From the NCBI GenBank assembly GCA_964642855.1, contig CAZXSK010000001.1:1-64000 (forward strand): a DNA stretch of 64,000 bases, read 5' to 3'. Position numbers and translations under genes: made by a program. The stretch is from CAZXSK01 sp964642855 (GTDB lineage: Bacteria; Planctomycetota; Phycisphaerae; SM23-33). A model generated the notes under the pieces. That model did no database searches. It had not been told where the DNA came from and saw nothing but the letters and a program-made list of their open reading frames with translations. The stretch's first letter is position 1, and the number at the start of each line of letters is the position of its first letter. Positions 43,205 to 52,805 of the stretch are shown one piece after another.

Positions 43205-44917
43205 CTAGGTCGGGGTCACGCGGAAGACTTCTTCCACGGTGGTCAAACCGGCCCGGACCTTGGCCATGCCATCGTCGCGCAGGCTGAGCATACCGTTCTC
43301 CCGGGCCCAGCGACGGATGTCGTTGACGTCCGGACTGCCCGTGATGCGGTCCCGCATTGTGTCATCGGGGACGAGGAGTTCATAGATGCCGATCCGGCCG
43401 GAGAAACCGCTCTTGCGGCACTTGCCGCAGCCCATGCCGCGGTAGAACTGCTCGACTTCGCCGGCAGCGTTCTCCACGGCCTTGCGGATGTTGGCCGGGG
43501 GATCGTAGGGCTCCTTGCAGTGGGTGCAGATCTTCCGGACCAGCCGCTGGCCGAGCACCGCCTGTACCGACGCCGCGACAAGGTACGGTTCGACGCCGAT
43601 GTTGATCAGTCGGGAAATCGCTCCAGGCGCGTCGTTGGTGTGCAGGGTGCTGAACACCAGGTGGCCTGTCAGCGCGGCCTGAACGGCGATTCGGGCTGTC
43701 TCGGCGTCTCGAATCTCGCCGACCATCACGATGTCCGGGTCCTGGCGAAGCAGGGATCGCAGAGCGCCCGCAAAGGTGAAGCCGACCTTGTCGGCTACCT
43801 GGAACTGGTTGACCCAAGGCAGATTGAACTCGACGGGGTCCTCGACCGTGCAGATGTTGATATCCTCGTCATTGAGTTCCTTCAGCACGCTGTAGAGCGT
43901 CGTGCTCTTGCCGCTTCCGGTCGGACCGGTGACCAGAACAATGCCGTTGGGTGTGCGAATGATCTGCCGCCACTGCTTGAGCGTTTCGTAACCGAAGCCG
44001 AGCTTCTCCAGGTTCACCAGCACATTGCGGTTGTCGATGATTCGGATCACGATTTTCTCGCCGAACTGCCCCGGCATCGTCGAAACGCGCAGGTCGATCG
44101 GCCGGCCGTCCATCAGCACGTGGATGCCGCCATCCTGTGGCAGACGTCTCTCGGCGATATCGAGCCCGGCCATGATCTTGATGCGGCTGGAGATGGCTGG
44201 AAGCATTTTGAACGGCGGGCGGATTCGTTCATACAGCGCCCCGTCCACGCGATACCGGACACGAAGCGAATTGTCGTCCGGCTCGACGTGGATGTCGGAG
44301 GCGTTCTCCCGGACGGCGTGGAAGATCAGATAGTTGACCAGCTTGACCACGGGCGAACCTTCTGCCGCGGCTTCGAGATCTGTGATGTCCTCCATCCTGT
44401 CTTCGACAAGAGAGAGTTCGCCGGCATCCTGCTCGTCGAAGATGTCGTCGATCACGAAGACATTGGCCGAGGGCATGTGGGTGTCCAGCGTGGCCTGGAT
44501 GTCCTTCGGCGTTGCGCAGACGACGAGAACGTCGCAGCCCGTGATGCGGCCTACTTCTTCCAGAAGGAAGACGTTTGTCGGTTCGCTGACGGCCAGGGAC
44601 AGACGATTGCGGACCCGAAACAGCGGCAGAACATTGTGGCGTTCAAGGAATTCCCTTGGCAGGCTGTCGATTACCTTCGGATCGGCCACTCGTGGCGAGA
44701 TCCGGGCGAAGGGCACGTTGTACCCGATCGCCAGGGCTTCCATGATCTGCTCTTCGGTGGCGAAGCCAAGCTTCTGGAGGACCTCGCCGAGGAGGAATCG
44801 GTTGTCGTTGCTCTTCTGGAAGTCCAGTGCCTGAATCAGCTGGTCTTCGGTAAGCACGCCCCGCTGGATCAGCAGTTCGCCCAGCTGCGGGTTCTTGTTT
44901 TCGGGGGTCGTAATCAT
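43205..44917 (-). CDS. pilB: Type IV pilus/T2SS assembly ATPase with MshEN-like N-terminus
   Basis: 570 aa. Residues 11-34 (QLGELLIQRGVLTEDQLIQ then ALDFQ) fit the c-di-GMP-binding MshEN motif at every position but the first (Gln for Arg); residues 41-64 form a weaker second copy. The ATPase core has GPTGSGKSTTLY, EDPVEFNLPWVNQ, MVGEIRDAETA and TGHLVFSTLHTND, all canonical. A Zn-binding CTHC...CGKC pair lies near residues 490-535. It powers pilus extension. c-di-GMP control is inference from the motif and the HD-GYP gene two genes upstream. Confidence 0.93.
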   Translation of the reverse strand: MITTPENKNPQLGELLIQRGVLTEDQLIQALDFQKSNDNRFLLGEVLQKLGFATEEQIMEALAIGYNVPFARISPRVADPKVIDSLPREFLERHNVLPLFRVRNRLSLAVSEPTNVFLLEEVGRITGCDVLVVCATPKDIQATLDTHMPSANVFVIDDIFDEQDAGELSLVEDRMEDITDLEAAAEGSPVVKLVNYLIFHAVRENASDIHVEPDDNSLRVRYRVDGALYERIRPPFKMLPAISSRIKIMAGLDIAERRLPQDGGIHVLMDGRPIDLRVSTMPGQFGEKIVIRIIDNRNVLVNLEKLGFGYETLKQWRQIIRTPNGIVLVTGPTGSGKSTTLYSVLKELNDEDINICTVEDPVEFNLPWVNQFQVADKVGFTFAGALRSLLRQDPDIVMVGEIRDAETARIAVQAALTGHLVFSTLHTNDAPGAISRLINIGVEPYLVAASVQAVLGQRLVRKICTHCKEPYDPPANIRKAVENAAGEVEQFYRGMGCGKCRKSGFSGRIGIYELLVPDDTMRDRITGSPDVNDIRRWARENGMLSLRDDGMAKVRAGLTTVEEVFRVTPT

Positions 44918-44938
44918 GCGAGCATTCCCTCTGTTTTC

Positions 44939-45280
44939 CTACGGCTGGAGCGCCTTGAGCACCTCGCCCACGTCGTGGAAGACGCGGAATACGCCCTCCA
45001 TGCGGGTGATCTCGATGATCTTCTGCAGGTTCTCATCCGGGCCGACCAGTCCCATCTGCCGGGACTGCTGGCTGAGCTGGTCGTGTACGTCCCAGAGGTA
45101 CTCCATGGAGACACTGTCGATGAACGGGACGTTTTCGACGTTAAAGATCATGTCTTCGATGTCTGCGTCCTGGATCAGCGTGTCGACATCCTGCTTGAGC
45201 GCACCGAGGGTGTCCTCGCTGAGTTCACCCTTGAGGTTCAGGATCACGCAATGGCCATAGTGTTCGACGGCGACGTTCAT
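44939..45280 (-). CDS. STAS-domain (anti-sigma-antagonist-like) protein
   Basis: 113 aa from the ATG at 45280, which has AGGAG upstream and overlaps the HD-GYP stop by 4 nt (ATGA). A single STAS fold: VILNLKGELSEDTLGALKQ, MIFNVENVPFIDSVSMEYL. In classical antagonists the loop reads DSSG with a phosphorylatable second Ser; here it reads DSVS, so that Ser is replaced by Val. No RsbW-like kinase is nearby. It may be a phosphorylation-independent interaction module of the pilus control genes. Confidence 0.85.
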   Translation of the reverse strand: MNVAVEHYGHCVILNLKGELSEDTLGALKQDVDTLIQDADIEDMIFNVENVPFIDSVSMEYLWDVHDQLSQQSRQMGLVGPDENLQKIIEITRMEGVFRVFHDVGEVLKALQP

Positions 45281-46923
45281 CGTGAGCACTCCTGGAGAAG
45301 AGCTGCGGGGAAGACGGTCTCGGAAGGCTGCCGGATTTCCTGCAGGAAGGCCTCGAGATCCAGGCCCAGCAGTTTCTCGACCAGGTCCGGGTCGAACTGC
45401 TGGCCTGAATGCTTCTGGATCTCCTCCCGGACGACGTCCAGGGGCAACGCCTTCCGGTAGGTTCGGTCGGAAGTCATCGCGTCGAACGAGTCGGCAATGC
45501 CCACGATCAGTCCGGTCATGGGGATTTCGTCGCCCATCAGGCCTTCGGGATATCCTCTGCCGTCGGGCCGCTCGTGGTGGGCGACCACTCCGTCAATGAC
45601 GGTGCTGAGCTGGCGGACCCCCCCGAGGATCTTCGCGCCCGTCCGGGGGTGCGATTTCATCGACTCGTATTCTTCGTCCGTCAGCTTCCCCGCCTTGCAA
45701 AGAACGCTTTCGGGGACGCCGATCTTGCCCACGTCGTGGAGCAGGCCCGAGAGATACACACGCTCGATTTCGACGCCCTCAAAGCCGCTCATCTCGGCGA
45801 GCTTCTTGGAGATCAGGGCCACCCGCCTGGAATGGCCGCAGGTATACGGGTCCTTGGCATCGATCGCCTCGGTCAACGCCAGCAGCACACCCATCAGCAG
45901 TTCCTGCAGATCGGCATACAACTGACTGTTGGCCAGGAAGATTGATACCTGGTCGTTGATCGAACCGACCAGCTTGACCTCGGAGCTGTCGAAATCTGCC
46001 CCGAGCTTGTTGATCGTCAGGATCATCCCACGCGATTTGTCGTTGAGCACGATAGGAACGGCAACGAAGTTCGAGATGCCTTCGGGCAGACCCTCCTGGC
46101 ACTCATTGTCAACGATCGGGCTGGGATCGGCATCGAACTGCTCGATAAGAAGCGACCCGCAGGCCTTGCGAACGGCCTGGGAGTCAAGATCGTTCGATCC
46201 GGTCCAGACGAACGTTTCCCCGATCGCGCCCGGCATGTCGCCAACCCATGCCGCAGCGGCTTCAATGCTCATCACATCGACAAGTTGGTCGCACACCGCC
46301 TGCAGGAAGTCTCGGGGCAACCGGGTCACGCGCATCGATCCGCTGATCCGGTAGAGGAGGCTGAGCTCTTCGTACGTAGCGGCCAGGTTCGAACTCAGCG
46401 TCACCAGTTCCGAGGAGCTCACCCGGGAGGCCTGCTCGTACTCCACCACCCAGTCGACGACCCGGATCAGATCTCCTGCGGCGGCATCCGATCGCCTGCA
46501 GACCTTCCGGGCGTATTCCGCGACGGAGGTGAAATCCAACTCCCGCTGACTGCACAGGCGTGCCAGAGCTTCTTCATCCAGCATGGCGTCGGTCGGGAAA
46601 CACGCGACCACCGACCCGAGAACGCGACGACGTCTGCGGAACGGCACGGCCATGATGCAGCAGCCCTGTTCGGTGGTCTCGATCGCCGGCGAACTGAGCT
46701 CAGCCGCCCGGACCCCGAGCTTCTCGATGGTCGCTCGACACGTCTGTGGGCCTCGCAATGCTTCGCACAGTCGGCAGCCAGGCGAGGTCTCAAACAATCG
46801 GTTTCCGGCGAGATCCACGGCCGTGGTGGTCATGTCCAGCTGCTGCAGACGCTGGGCGACAGCCTGGAAGAGTTCCTGCATCGCGTCGATTCCCGACGCC
46901 GTTTTGTCAGCAGCGATGGTCAT
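45277..46923 (-). CDS. HD-GYP c-di-GMP phosphodiesterase with PocR-like and GAF sensors
   Basis: 548 aa. The N-terminus (about 12-145) resembles a PocR-type sensory domain, including SPGCRLCEALRGPQTC with paired cysteines. A GAF domain spans about 205-335. The HD-GYP domain spans about 345-530: HDVGKIGVP (H396, D397), HHERPDGRGYPEG (449-461) and ADSFDAMTSDRTYR. Metal ligands and the GYP signature are intact, so the enzyme should hydrolyse c-di-GMP. It lies between the response regulator and STAS genes inside the pilus run. Confidence 0.92.
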   Translation of the reverse strand: MTIAADKTASGIDAMQELFQAVAQRLQQLDMTTTAVDLAGNRLFETSPGCRLCEALRGPQTCRATIEKLGVRAAELSSPAIETTEQGCCIMAVPFRRRRRVLGSVVACFPTDAMLDEEALARLCSQRELDFTSVAEYARKVCRRSDAAAGDLIRVVDWVVEYEQASRVSSSELVTLSSNLAATYEELSLLYRISGSMRVTRLPRDFLQAVCDQLVDVMSIEAAAAWVGDMPGAIGETFVWTGSNDLDSQAVRKACGSLLIEQFDADPSPIVDNECQEGLPEGISNFVAVPIVLNDKSRGMILTINKLGADFDSSEVKLVGSINDQVSIFLANSQLYADLQELLMGVLLALTEAIDAKDPYTCGHSRRVALISKKLAEMSGFEGVEIERVYLSGLLHDVGKIGVPESVLCKAGKLTDEEYESMKSHPRTGAKILGGVRQLSTVIDGVVAHHERPDGRGYPEGLMGDEIPMTGLIVGIADSFDAMTSDRTYRKALPLDVVREEIQKHSGQQFDPDLVEKLLGLDLEAFLQEIRQPSETVFPAALLQECSR

Positions 46924-46963
46924 GGAGTACTCATTTCGTGGAGAAGTCGGTCTCCGGGGGCGG

Positions 46964-47353
46964 CTACGTCACCGGAGACTCTTCGCTCTCTCCCAGAAGC
47001 TGTTTGACCCGCTGGAGCACCTCGCGCGGGCTGAACGGCTTGGCAAGAACTTCCGATATGCCCGATCCTTCGAGCTCCTCCTGCTCGATGTCAAAGCCTC
47101 GGGCGGTGAGCATGATCGCCTTGATGTCCCTGGTCTGTTCGTCCTTGCGCAGTTCCTTGCACAATTCCAGGCCGGTCATGTAGGGCATCTGGTTGTCGGT
47201 AATCAGCAAGGCCGGCTTTTCCTGTCTGCACAGGTCCAAAGCTTCTTCTCCGTCGACGGCGGTGATGATTTCGTATCCGGAATTCCGGAGCTTCATCGAC
47301 ACCACGTGCAGGATGTGGGCTTCGTCGTCTGCTACGATGATTTTTGCGCTCAC
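46964..47353 (-). CDS. Single-domain response regulator (CheY-like)
   Basis: 129 aa, receiver domain only. The acidic pocket is VADDE (residues 7-11), the phospho-acceptor is D53 (LLITDNQMP), with T83 (MLTARG) and K105 (AKPFSP). There is no output domain, so it acts by binding a partner. It is adjacent to a sensor kinase gene (43-nt gap) and probably takes its phosphate from it. Confidence 0.93.
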   Translation of the reverse strand: MSAKIIVADDEAHILHVVSMKLRNSGYEIITAVDGEEALDLCRQEKPALLITDNQMPYMTGLELCKELRKDEQTRDIKAIMLTARGFDIEQEELEGSGISEVLAKPFSPREVLQRVKQLLGESEESPVT

Positions 47354-47395
47354 GTTATCTCCCCTGGCAGAGGGGCCGATCGGTTCGGCCTGGGT

Positions 47396-48835
47396 CTACT
47401 GGAGTACTGGAAGTTCCATGGTGAAGGTGCTGCCCGACCCTTCGTCGCTGGTGACGGACAGTTTGCCTTCATGTACGGTTTCGATGATGTGCCTGACCAA
47501 CGTCAGGCCAAGACCGGTGCCCTTGGCCATTTTCTTGTTGGCCTTGACCCGGTAGAACTTGTCGAAAATGTGCGGCAGATCCTCGGCGGGGATGCCTGCT
47601 CCGGTATCTTCGACTTCGACGCTGGCCAGTCCCCGGGACTCGTCGACGCCCACGCGCACCGTGACGGTTCCATTCTCCGGCGTGTACTTCACCGCGTTGG
47701 ACAGCAGGTTCATCACGGCCTGGTAGATCATGTCCTGGTCGGCCTCGACCTGATAGAAGACCGGCGCGAGGTGATCGACCAGCTCGATGCCCTTGAGCTT
47801 GGCCTGCGGGGCGACCACGTCGATGACCTGGCGGACCAGTCCGGTCAGGCTGACCGGGGTTCGAGCGACTTTCACCACCCCTGCTTCGATACGGGAAATG
47901 CCCAGGATGTTCTCGATCAGCCGACCGAGGCGATCGGTTTCGGTCGAGATGATCTCGTAGAATTCCTGCTGTTGCTTCTCGTCGGAGACCTCTCCGTCGA
48001 CGAGCATCTCGATATACGCCTTGATCGAGGCCAGCGGGGTCTTGAGCTCGTGAGACACGCTCGAGACGAAGTCGGTCTTCATCTGGGCGATTTCCTTCTC
48101 GCGAGTCACGTCGTGCAGGACCGCCACGACGCCTGCCGATTCGCTGCCTGGCCCGGGGACCCGGCTGAGGGTGATCTCGAAAGTCAGGGATCGCCCCTGC
48201 TGGCTGAACGTATGCTCGGCGACCTTGCGATGATCGGAGCCTTCCTGCTTGCGCATCTCGGTGATGAGCTTGCAGAGCGTTCCGTCATCGATGACGTCAT
48301 CGATCGGCTTGCGGGTGGAGGAGTCGACCCTGAACCCCAGCAGTTTCTCGGCGGCCTCATTGGCGAGGACCAGCTCGTCGAATCGATTGGTCACGATGAC
48401 CGCATCGGAGATCGAGAAGATAATCGCCTCGGTCTGTCGCTTCTCGGCAGCGGCGATGCGGGACTGGATTTCGAGTTGGCGCTTCTCGGAGCGTGCGTCC
48501 TCGACCTGTTGATGACACGTGTCGATCGCCAGGTTCAGGGCCTGGACCAGTTCGTCCAACACCGGCCCATAGGAGTTTGGCAGACGGGATATTTCGCGTC
48601 GGTCGACCTGCTTGCGGAGATCGCTCGCGATGCAGGACACTCCCGCCTTCCCGGCAATGTGGGAAAGCGCCGCCAGCCCCGCCAGCACGCCGCAAAGGCA
48701 TGCTGCGGCGAGATGTCCCGGCCATGCGGCAGACGTCTGGCCTGGGACAGCTCCCAGGCCGAAGAAGACCGCCACAGCCACCAGCGCGGACAGTCCGGCG
48801 ATGGCTGCCCAGTTGGTTGCGCTGAGCGATTTCAC
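47396..48835 (-). CDS. Membrane sensor histidine kinase (PhoR-like)
   Basis: 479 aa. Two transmembrane helices (about 8-30 and 41-62) with almost no periplasmic loop, a coiled linker, a PAS domain (about 135-245, IIFSISDAVIVTNRFDELV), a DHp domain with SHELKTPLAS (H262) and an ATPase domain with NLLSNAVKYTPENG, DTGAGIPAEDLPHIFDKF and GTGLGLTLV. Intact and likely active. The lack of an extracytoplasmic domain points to sensing in the membrane or cytoplasm. Confidence 0.93.
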   Translation of the reverse strand: MKSLSATNWAAIAGLSALVAVAVFFGLGAVPGQTSAAWPGHLAAACLCGVLAGLAALSHIAGKAGVSCIASDLRKQVDRREISRLPNSYGPVLDELVQALNLAIDTCHQQVEDARSEKRQLEIQSRIAAAEKRQTEAIIFSISDAVIVTNRFDELVLANEAAEKLLGFRVDSSTRKPIDDVIDDGTLCKLITEMRKQEGSDHRKVAEHTFSQQGRSLTFEITLSRVPGPGSESAGVVAVLHDVTREKEIAQMKTDFVSSVSHELKTPLASIKAYIEMLVDGEVSDEKQQQEFYEIISTETDRLGRLIENILGISRIEAGVVKVARTPVSLTGLVRQVIDVVAPQAKLKGIELVDHLAPVFYQVEADQDMIYQAVMNLLSNAVKYTPENGTVTVRVGVDESRGLASVEVEDTGAGIPAEDLPHIFDKFYRVKANKKMAKGTGLGLTLVRHIIETVHEGKLSVTSDEGSGSTFTMELPVLQ

Positions 48836-48881
48836 TTGAGGCTCCTCCCTACCTTGTCATGGGCTCCCGCGCCGACCTCCC

Positions 48882-50078
48882 TCAATCGGCTTTGGAGAGC
48901 TTTTCCACTTCCCGCTCGCCCAGCAGTTCCCGGGCCAGCGGGTCTTGCGGGTCAATCCGGTACGCCTTGCGATAGCATTCTCTGGCCTTGTCGCGGTTAC
49001 CCGCAGCAGCGTATGCCCTGCCAAGAAGGCAGTGGAGCATGGAGCTGCTTTCGTTCATCGAGGCGGCCTTGGAAAGCACCTCGATGGACTGGCGAACCTG
49101 CTTGCTCTTGAGCAGTGAATAGCCAAGCATCATCGACGCGTCGAGATCGTGTTCGTCGAGTCGATGGCCCTGCCGCGCGCACAGGATGGCCCTCTGGGTG
49201 TCGTTCAACGCCAGATTGGCCCGTGCCAGGTCGCACCACACGCGGGGCGATTCGGGGTTGTGCTTCTGCGCTTCTTCGTAGATCCTGCGAGCCTTGTGCG
49301 GCTTGCCGATCGCCATGTAGGAGTCGCCCAGCATCGAGTACATCCACGCGGGCGGCGGATTGTCCGGGTCCTCGCGCAGACGCTCGAACGCGTCGATCGC
49401 CTCGAAGTAGTTCCCTGCAAGCAGATGGGCCCGGCCGACCCATTGAACATACTGAACGTTCTGGCCGTCGAGATCGCAGGCCGCCTGGAAATAGGTTGCC
49501 GCCGGGCCGTACTCCTTCTGAAGCATGGCCACCCGACCGGCAAGACCAAACAGCGCCGCATTCTCCAGCGTGGGCTGATTCACGAACTGCTGGATGTATC
49601 GATAGGCCTGCTCGGTCTGACCTATTGAGACCATGACCTCACCGGCGGCTACCACCGCATCGAGATTCTTCTCGTCCAGCGAGTGGGCTCGCAGATAGGC
49701 CTCCAACGCCCGCTCGGGCTGACGCTGGCGTTCCAACGCGACGCCAAGCAGGTAGGACGTCTCGCTGTTGTTGGGGTCCTGCTCACAACAATGCGTCAGC
49801 TCTCCGACGGCCCGTTGGTACTGGCCTTGCTCGATCAGTGCCTTGGAAAAGACCACCCGAGCCGGCACCAGGTCCGGACACATGGCCATCGCCTCGGCTG
49901 CCTTGTTGCGTGCCTTCTCCAACTCGCCCACTTCCAGGTGATGGTTCGCGAGGCTGACCATCACCTTCGCGCGGGTCAGGTCCCATCGTTTGTGGGCCTG
50001 CAGCTTCGCTTCGTCCGATGACTGGGAGTTGCACCCGATCCCAACCAGCGCGACCATGATGACTGCTGTCTTCTTCAT
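48882..50078 (-). CDS. TPR lipoprotein (PilF-like candidate)
   Basis: 398 aa. The N-terminus KKTAVIMVALVGIGCNSQ is a lipoprotein signal with a relaxed lipobox ending in Cys16. Eight or more TPR units follow (for example YLLGVALERQRQPERALEAY and CDLARANLALNDTQRAIL). TPR lipoproteins such as PilF/PilW serve as pilotins that help the secretin assemble in the outer membrane. Its place next to the secretin gene supports that role, but it is longer than known pilotins (about 250 aa). Confidence 0.8.
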   Translation of the reverse strand: MKKTAVIMVALVGIGCNSQSSDEAKLQAHKRWDLTRAKVMVSLANHHLEVGELEKARNKAAEAMAMCPDLVPARVVFSKALIEQGQYQRAVGELTHCCEQDPNNSETSYLLGVALERQRQPERALEAYLRAHSLDEKNLDAVVAAGEVMVSIGQTEQAYRYIQQFVNQPTLENAALFGLAGRVAMLQKEYGPAATYFQAACDLDGQNVQYVQWVGRAHLLAGNYFEAIDAFERLREDPDNPPPAWMYSMLGDSYMAIGKPHKARRIYEEAQKHNPESPRVWCDLARANLALNDTQRAILCARQGHRLDEHDLDASMMLGYSLLKSKQVRQSIEVLSKAASMNESSSMLHCLLGRAYAAAGNRDKARECYRKAYRIDPQDPLARELLGEREVEKLSKAD

Positions 50079-50165
50079 CGATTGGACTCCGTCAGGGCTT
50101 CCTTGGCCCCAGTCGTTCGGCGCCCCGATGCCGAACCACGCATGGACTTCCTGTCACAACGTCAC

Positions 50166-52124
50166 TCAGTCCGACTCGGCGTGAGATTCCTCTTCCTTCA
50201 CGGCGTCTTGTTCCTCGGGCTTTGTTGCCTTGGGAAAGTCACACCGCAACTGACCGGGGAGAGGATCCTGCGGCTTCTCCTCGATGCCGAAGGTCTCGCG
50301 AACGTCCTGTTCAATCCGTTTCGTGTTGATCGGTTTGAAGGGCGGGATGATCCGCTCGACCGGTTTGCCCAGGTCCTGCATGACCATCCTCTGGAGGATG
50401 TACCGCGTACTCATGTGCTTGACCGCAGACGACCAGTACGCCTTCTCCGTAAGGCGCTCCTTCATGCGGATGGCCTCGAGAAGCTGTGGCTTCATGTGCA
50501 GTGCCAGGTCCAGGTTCCACAGGGCCTGCTGCCGCCGACCCAGCCGGATATCCTTGCGGGCCCACCGAACGAACCGGTCGGCCAGTTGCTCCTGGCCCCA
50601 CCACGTCAGCCCCTTGCGGGCACCGAGGTGGAGGCGCGTCACGTCATCGGAAAGCCTGTCCCCGACAGCTGCGGCGGCTTCCTGGCTGATGATCCGCGGG
50701 GTGATCAGGATGATGACCTCTGCACGCTTGGTGGAATCCTTCGTGCTGCGGAACAGCGGGCCAAGGCCCGGAATATTCCCAGCCACCGGGATCTGCGAGC
50801 GGGTGGCGGTGGTGGTTTCGCGGAACAATCCGCCGATGACGATCGTGTGTCCGTCATGGACCAGCACGTTGGACGTGACTTCGGTCGTTGTCTCGGTAGG
50901 CAGGGCAGCATTGCCGATCTGGGTCACGCTGCCGGTCGAGTCTTCCGGGTGGATCTCCATCCGGATGAACCCGTTCTTGCCAATATACGGCCGAACGATC
51001 AGACGCGTGCCGGTTTCCAGGAACCGCACAGCCTGGGTGGCCACGGTGTCTGTGACGGTCGTGGTCAGGTAGCCGTCCCGCTGACCGATCATGACCTCGC
51101 CAACGTGCTTGTTGAGCACCATCAGCTTTGGATTGGCCAGCACGGTCGTATCGGTCACGCCCTCCAGAGCCCGCAGGAACATGCCAATCTCGTTGCTGAT
51201 CCAGCCGATCTCCAGTCCGCCGGAGCTGACCTGGGAGCTGAAGCCCGTCTTGATCCGGCCAAAGGTCTGGTCGAAGGTGTCCCCGTCGGTAACGTCTTCG
51301 GTCTCGACACCGGAGAAATCGGTGCTGGCCGACAGGGCTCGGAAGTCGACGCCTGCCAGGGCGGTGAAATCGATCCCCAGTGCATTGTCTTCGGTCAGGT
51401 TCGCCTGCAGAACCGTCGCCTCGATGAGCACTTGCTGGGGGCGCACGTCGAGGGTCTCGATGTGCTCGGAGATCACCTCGTGATGCTCCCGCCGATCGGT
51501 GACGATCAGCATGTCGTTGAGGGCGTAGGCATTCCCGCCGGCATTGCTCGTGGGGGAACTGATGCCCGTCGCCGAGGCCGGGCTTACCGTGATCGACCCC
51601 TCTTCCGAAAGGACGGGCGAGACCAGGTCCCGGGCATCGTTGGCGGTGATGTAGTGAAGCCGGTATACCTTCACCTCGATCGGGTTGTTCTTCTCCCGTT
51701 CGGCTGCCTGGATCGCGGCGTACTGCTCGGATGTGTAGACGTAGACAAACCCGTCCTTGATCTCATAGCGGAAGCCGGAGGACTTCATGACGGCATCGAG
51801 GGCTTCCTCGAACGTCACATCGTACAGATCCACCGAGACCGTGCCCTGGATCTCTTCGGTGGCGATGATGTTTCGCTTGCCCTGCGTGCTGAGAAGTTGG
51901 AGAACGCCCCGGAGGTCCGCCCCTTTCACATGGATATTGAACGTGTCGGGACGGGTCATGGTCACGACGTCACCGTTGAGGCCTGCCGTTTCCGTACTCT
52001 CGACGGCTTCCTCCACGGGCGTGGCTTCCTGGGGTATAGCGCCCACTGCGATGGTGAGTACCGCAGCGGCTGCGACGGAAATGATCACACCGTGTGTCTT
52101 GAGTTTCCGTGAACGCTTCATCAT
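50166..52124 (-). CDS. Outer-membrane secretin (PilQ/GspD type)
   Basis: 652 aa from the ATG at 52124 with AGGAG upstream. A signal peptide is followed by an STN/N0-like domain (FNIHVKGADLRGVLQLLSTQ), an N1-like domain (YRLHYITANDARDLVSPVL), and the secretin domain with VLIEATVLQANLTEDNALGI, VLANPKLMVLNKHVGEVMIG and VPVAGNIPGLGPLFRS-type ends (IPVAGNIPGLGPLF). The last 170 residues are an unusual helical extension (DIRLGRRQQALWNLDLALHM resembles a TPR) ending in a Lys/Glu-rich tail. It forms the channel for the pilus or secreted proteins. Confidence 0.93.
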   Translation of the reverse strand: MMKRSRKLKTHGVIISVAAAAVLTIAVGAIPQEATPVEEAVESTETAGLNGDVVTMTRPDTFNIHVKGADLRGVLQLLSTQGKRNIIATEEIQGTVSVDLYDVTFEEALDAVMKSSGFRYEIKDGFVYVYTSEQYAAIQAAEREKNNPIEVKVYRLHYITANDARDLVSPVLSEEGSITVSPASATGISSPTSNAGGNAYALNDMLIVTDRREHHEVISEHIETLDVRPQQVLIEATVLQANLTEDNALGIDFTALAGVDFRALSASTDFSGVETEDVTDGDTFDQTFGRIKTGFSSQVSSGGLEIGWISNEIGMFLRALEGVTDTTVLANPKLMVLNKHVGEVMIGQRDGYLTTTVTDTVATQAVRFLETGTRLIVRPYIGKNGFIRMEIHPEDSTGSVTQIGNAALPTETTTEVTSNVLVHDGHTIVIGGLFRETTTATRSQIPVAGNIPGLGPLFRSTKDSTKRAEVIILITPRIISQEAAAAVGDRLSDDVTRLHLGARKGLTWWGQEQLADRFVRWARKDIRLGRRQQALWNLDLALHMKPQLLEAIRMKERLTEKAYWSSAVKHMSTRYILQRMVMQDLGKPVERIIPPFKPINTKRIEQDVRETFGIEEKPQDPLPGQLRCDFPKATKPEEQDAVKEEESHAESD

Positions 52125-52216
52125 TCGACTCCTGACTGCATGTCGGCCTTCTGACAAGGCCTGGTCTGCATGGCTCTGGCCTCACGCCTCAAGTGGCATG
52201 GGGAGGTACGCTTGAT

Positions 52217-52801
52217 CTATTTCATCTGGAGAACGACGCGTACGTCGTCTTTCTCGACAGTGCATGATCGCGGGCCGATCGCCTGGATCTCGAAGCCATC
52301 CACGCGATCGCCGACCCGGTAGATCCTACCGTTGATCATTGCGGTGGGGCTGGCCCCCACCATCGTGCTCTCGACGACCAACCGTCCGGCGGCTTCGGTG
52401 ATCTTCTTCCGTCTCAACTGCTCACGTTGCTCCGGAGTCAACTCGACCGGCTTGGGCTTGTCTCCGTCCACGGGGCAGAATCGCTCGACGTCGACCACGA
52501 ACAGGTCGCGTCGGATTTCACGGTCCATCGCCTCGAGGTATTCTCTGCGGAGATTGCGAGCCTGGCGGTCCCGCTCCGACTCAACCGATACCGCAGGAGA
52601 AGGCTGGTTGGACTGAACGCGCCGAACTTTGGGCGTGCGGGCCGACGCTTCTTCAGGAGATCCGCCCGATAGCTGACGAAGCACCAGGAAGCCGGCCACC
52701 AGGAACAGCACCGACAGCACGACCGTCTTTTTCGGATCGTGCCGGATCTCGGCGATGATCCGCTCCTTCAGCGTCCATTGTCCCTGTTGTCTTCCAGGCA
52801 T
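52217..52801 (-). CDS. PilP/GspC-like inner-membrane protein
   Basis: 194 aa. One transmembrane helix (KTVVLSVLFLVAGFLVL, about residues 25-42), a disordered Pro/Ser/Arg linker, a helical segment, and a small beta-domain at the C-terminus (GASPTAMINGRIYRVGDRV, then VRVVLQMK), which is the HR domain that links the inner-membrane complex to the secretin. Position between pilO and the secretin gene is that of pilP. Confidence 0.75.
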   Translation of the reverse strand: MPGRQQGQWTLKERIIAEIRHDPKKTVVLSVLFLVAGFLVLRQLSGGSPEEASARTPKVRRVQSNQPSPAVSVESERDRQARNLRREYLEAMDREIRRDLFVVDVERFCPVDGDKPKPVELTPEQREQLRRKKITEAAGRLVVESTMVGASPTAMINGRIYRVGDRVDGFEIQAIGPRSCTVEKDDVRVVLQMK

Positions 52802-52805
52802 GCCG

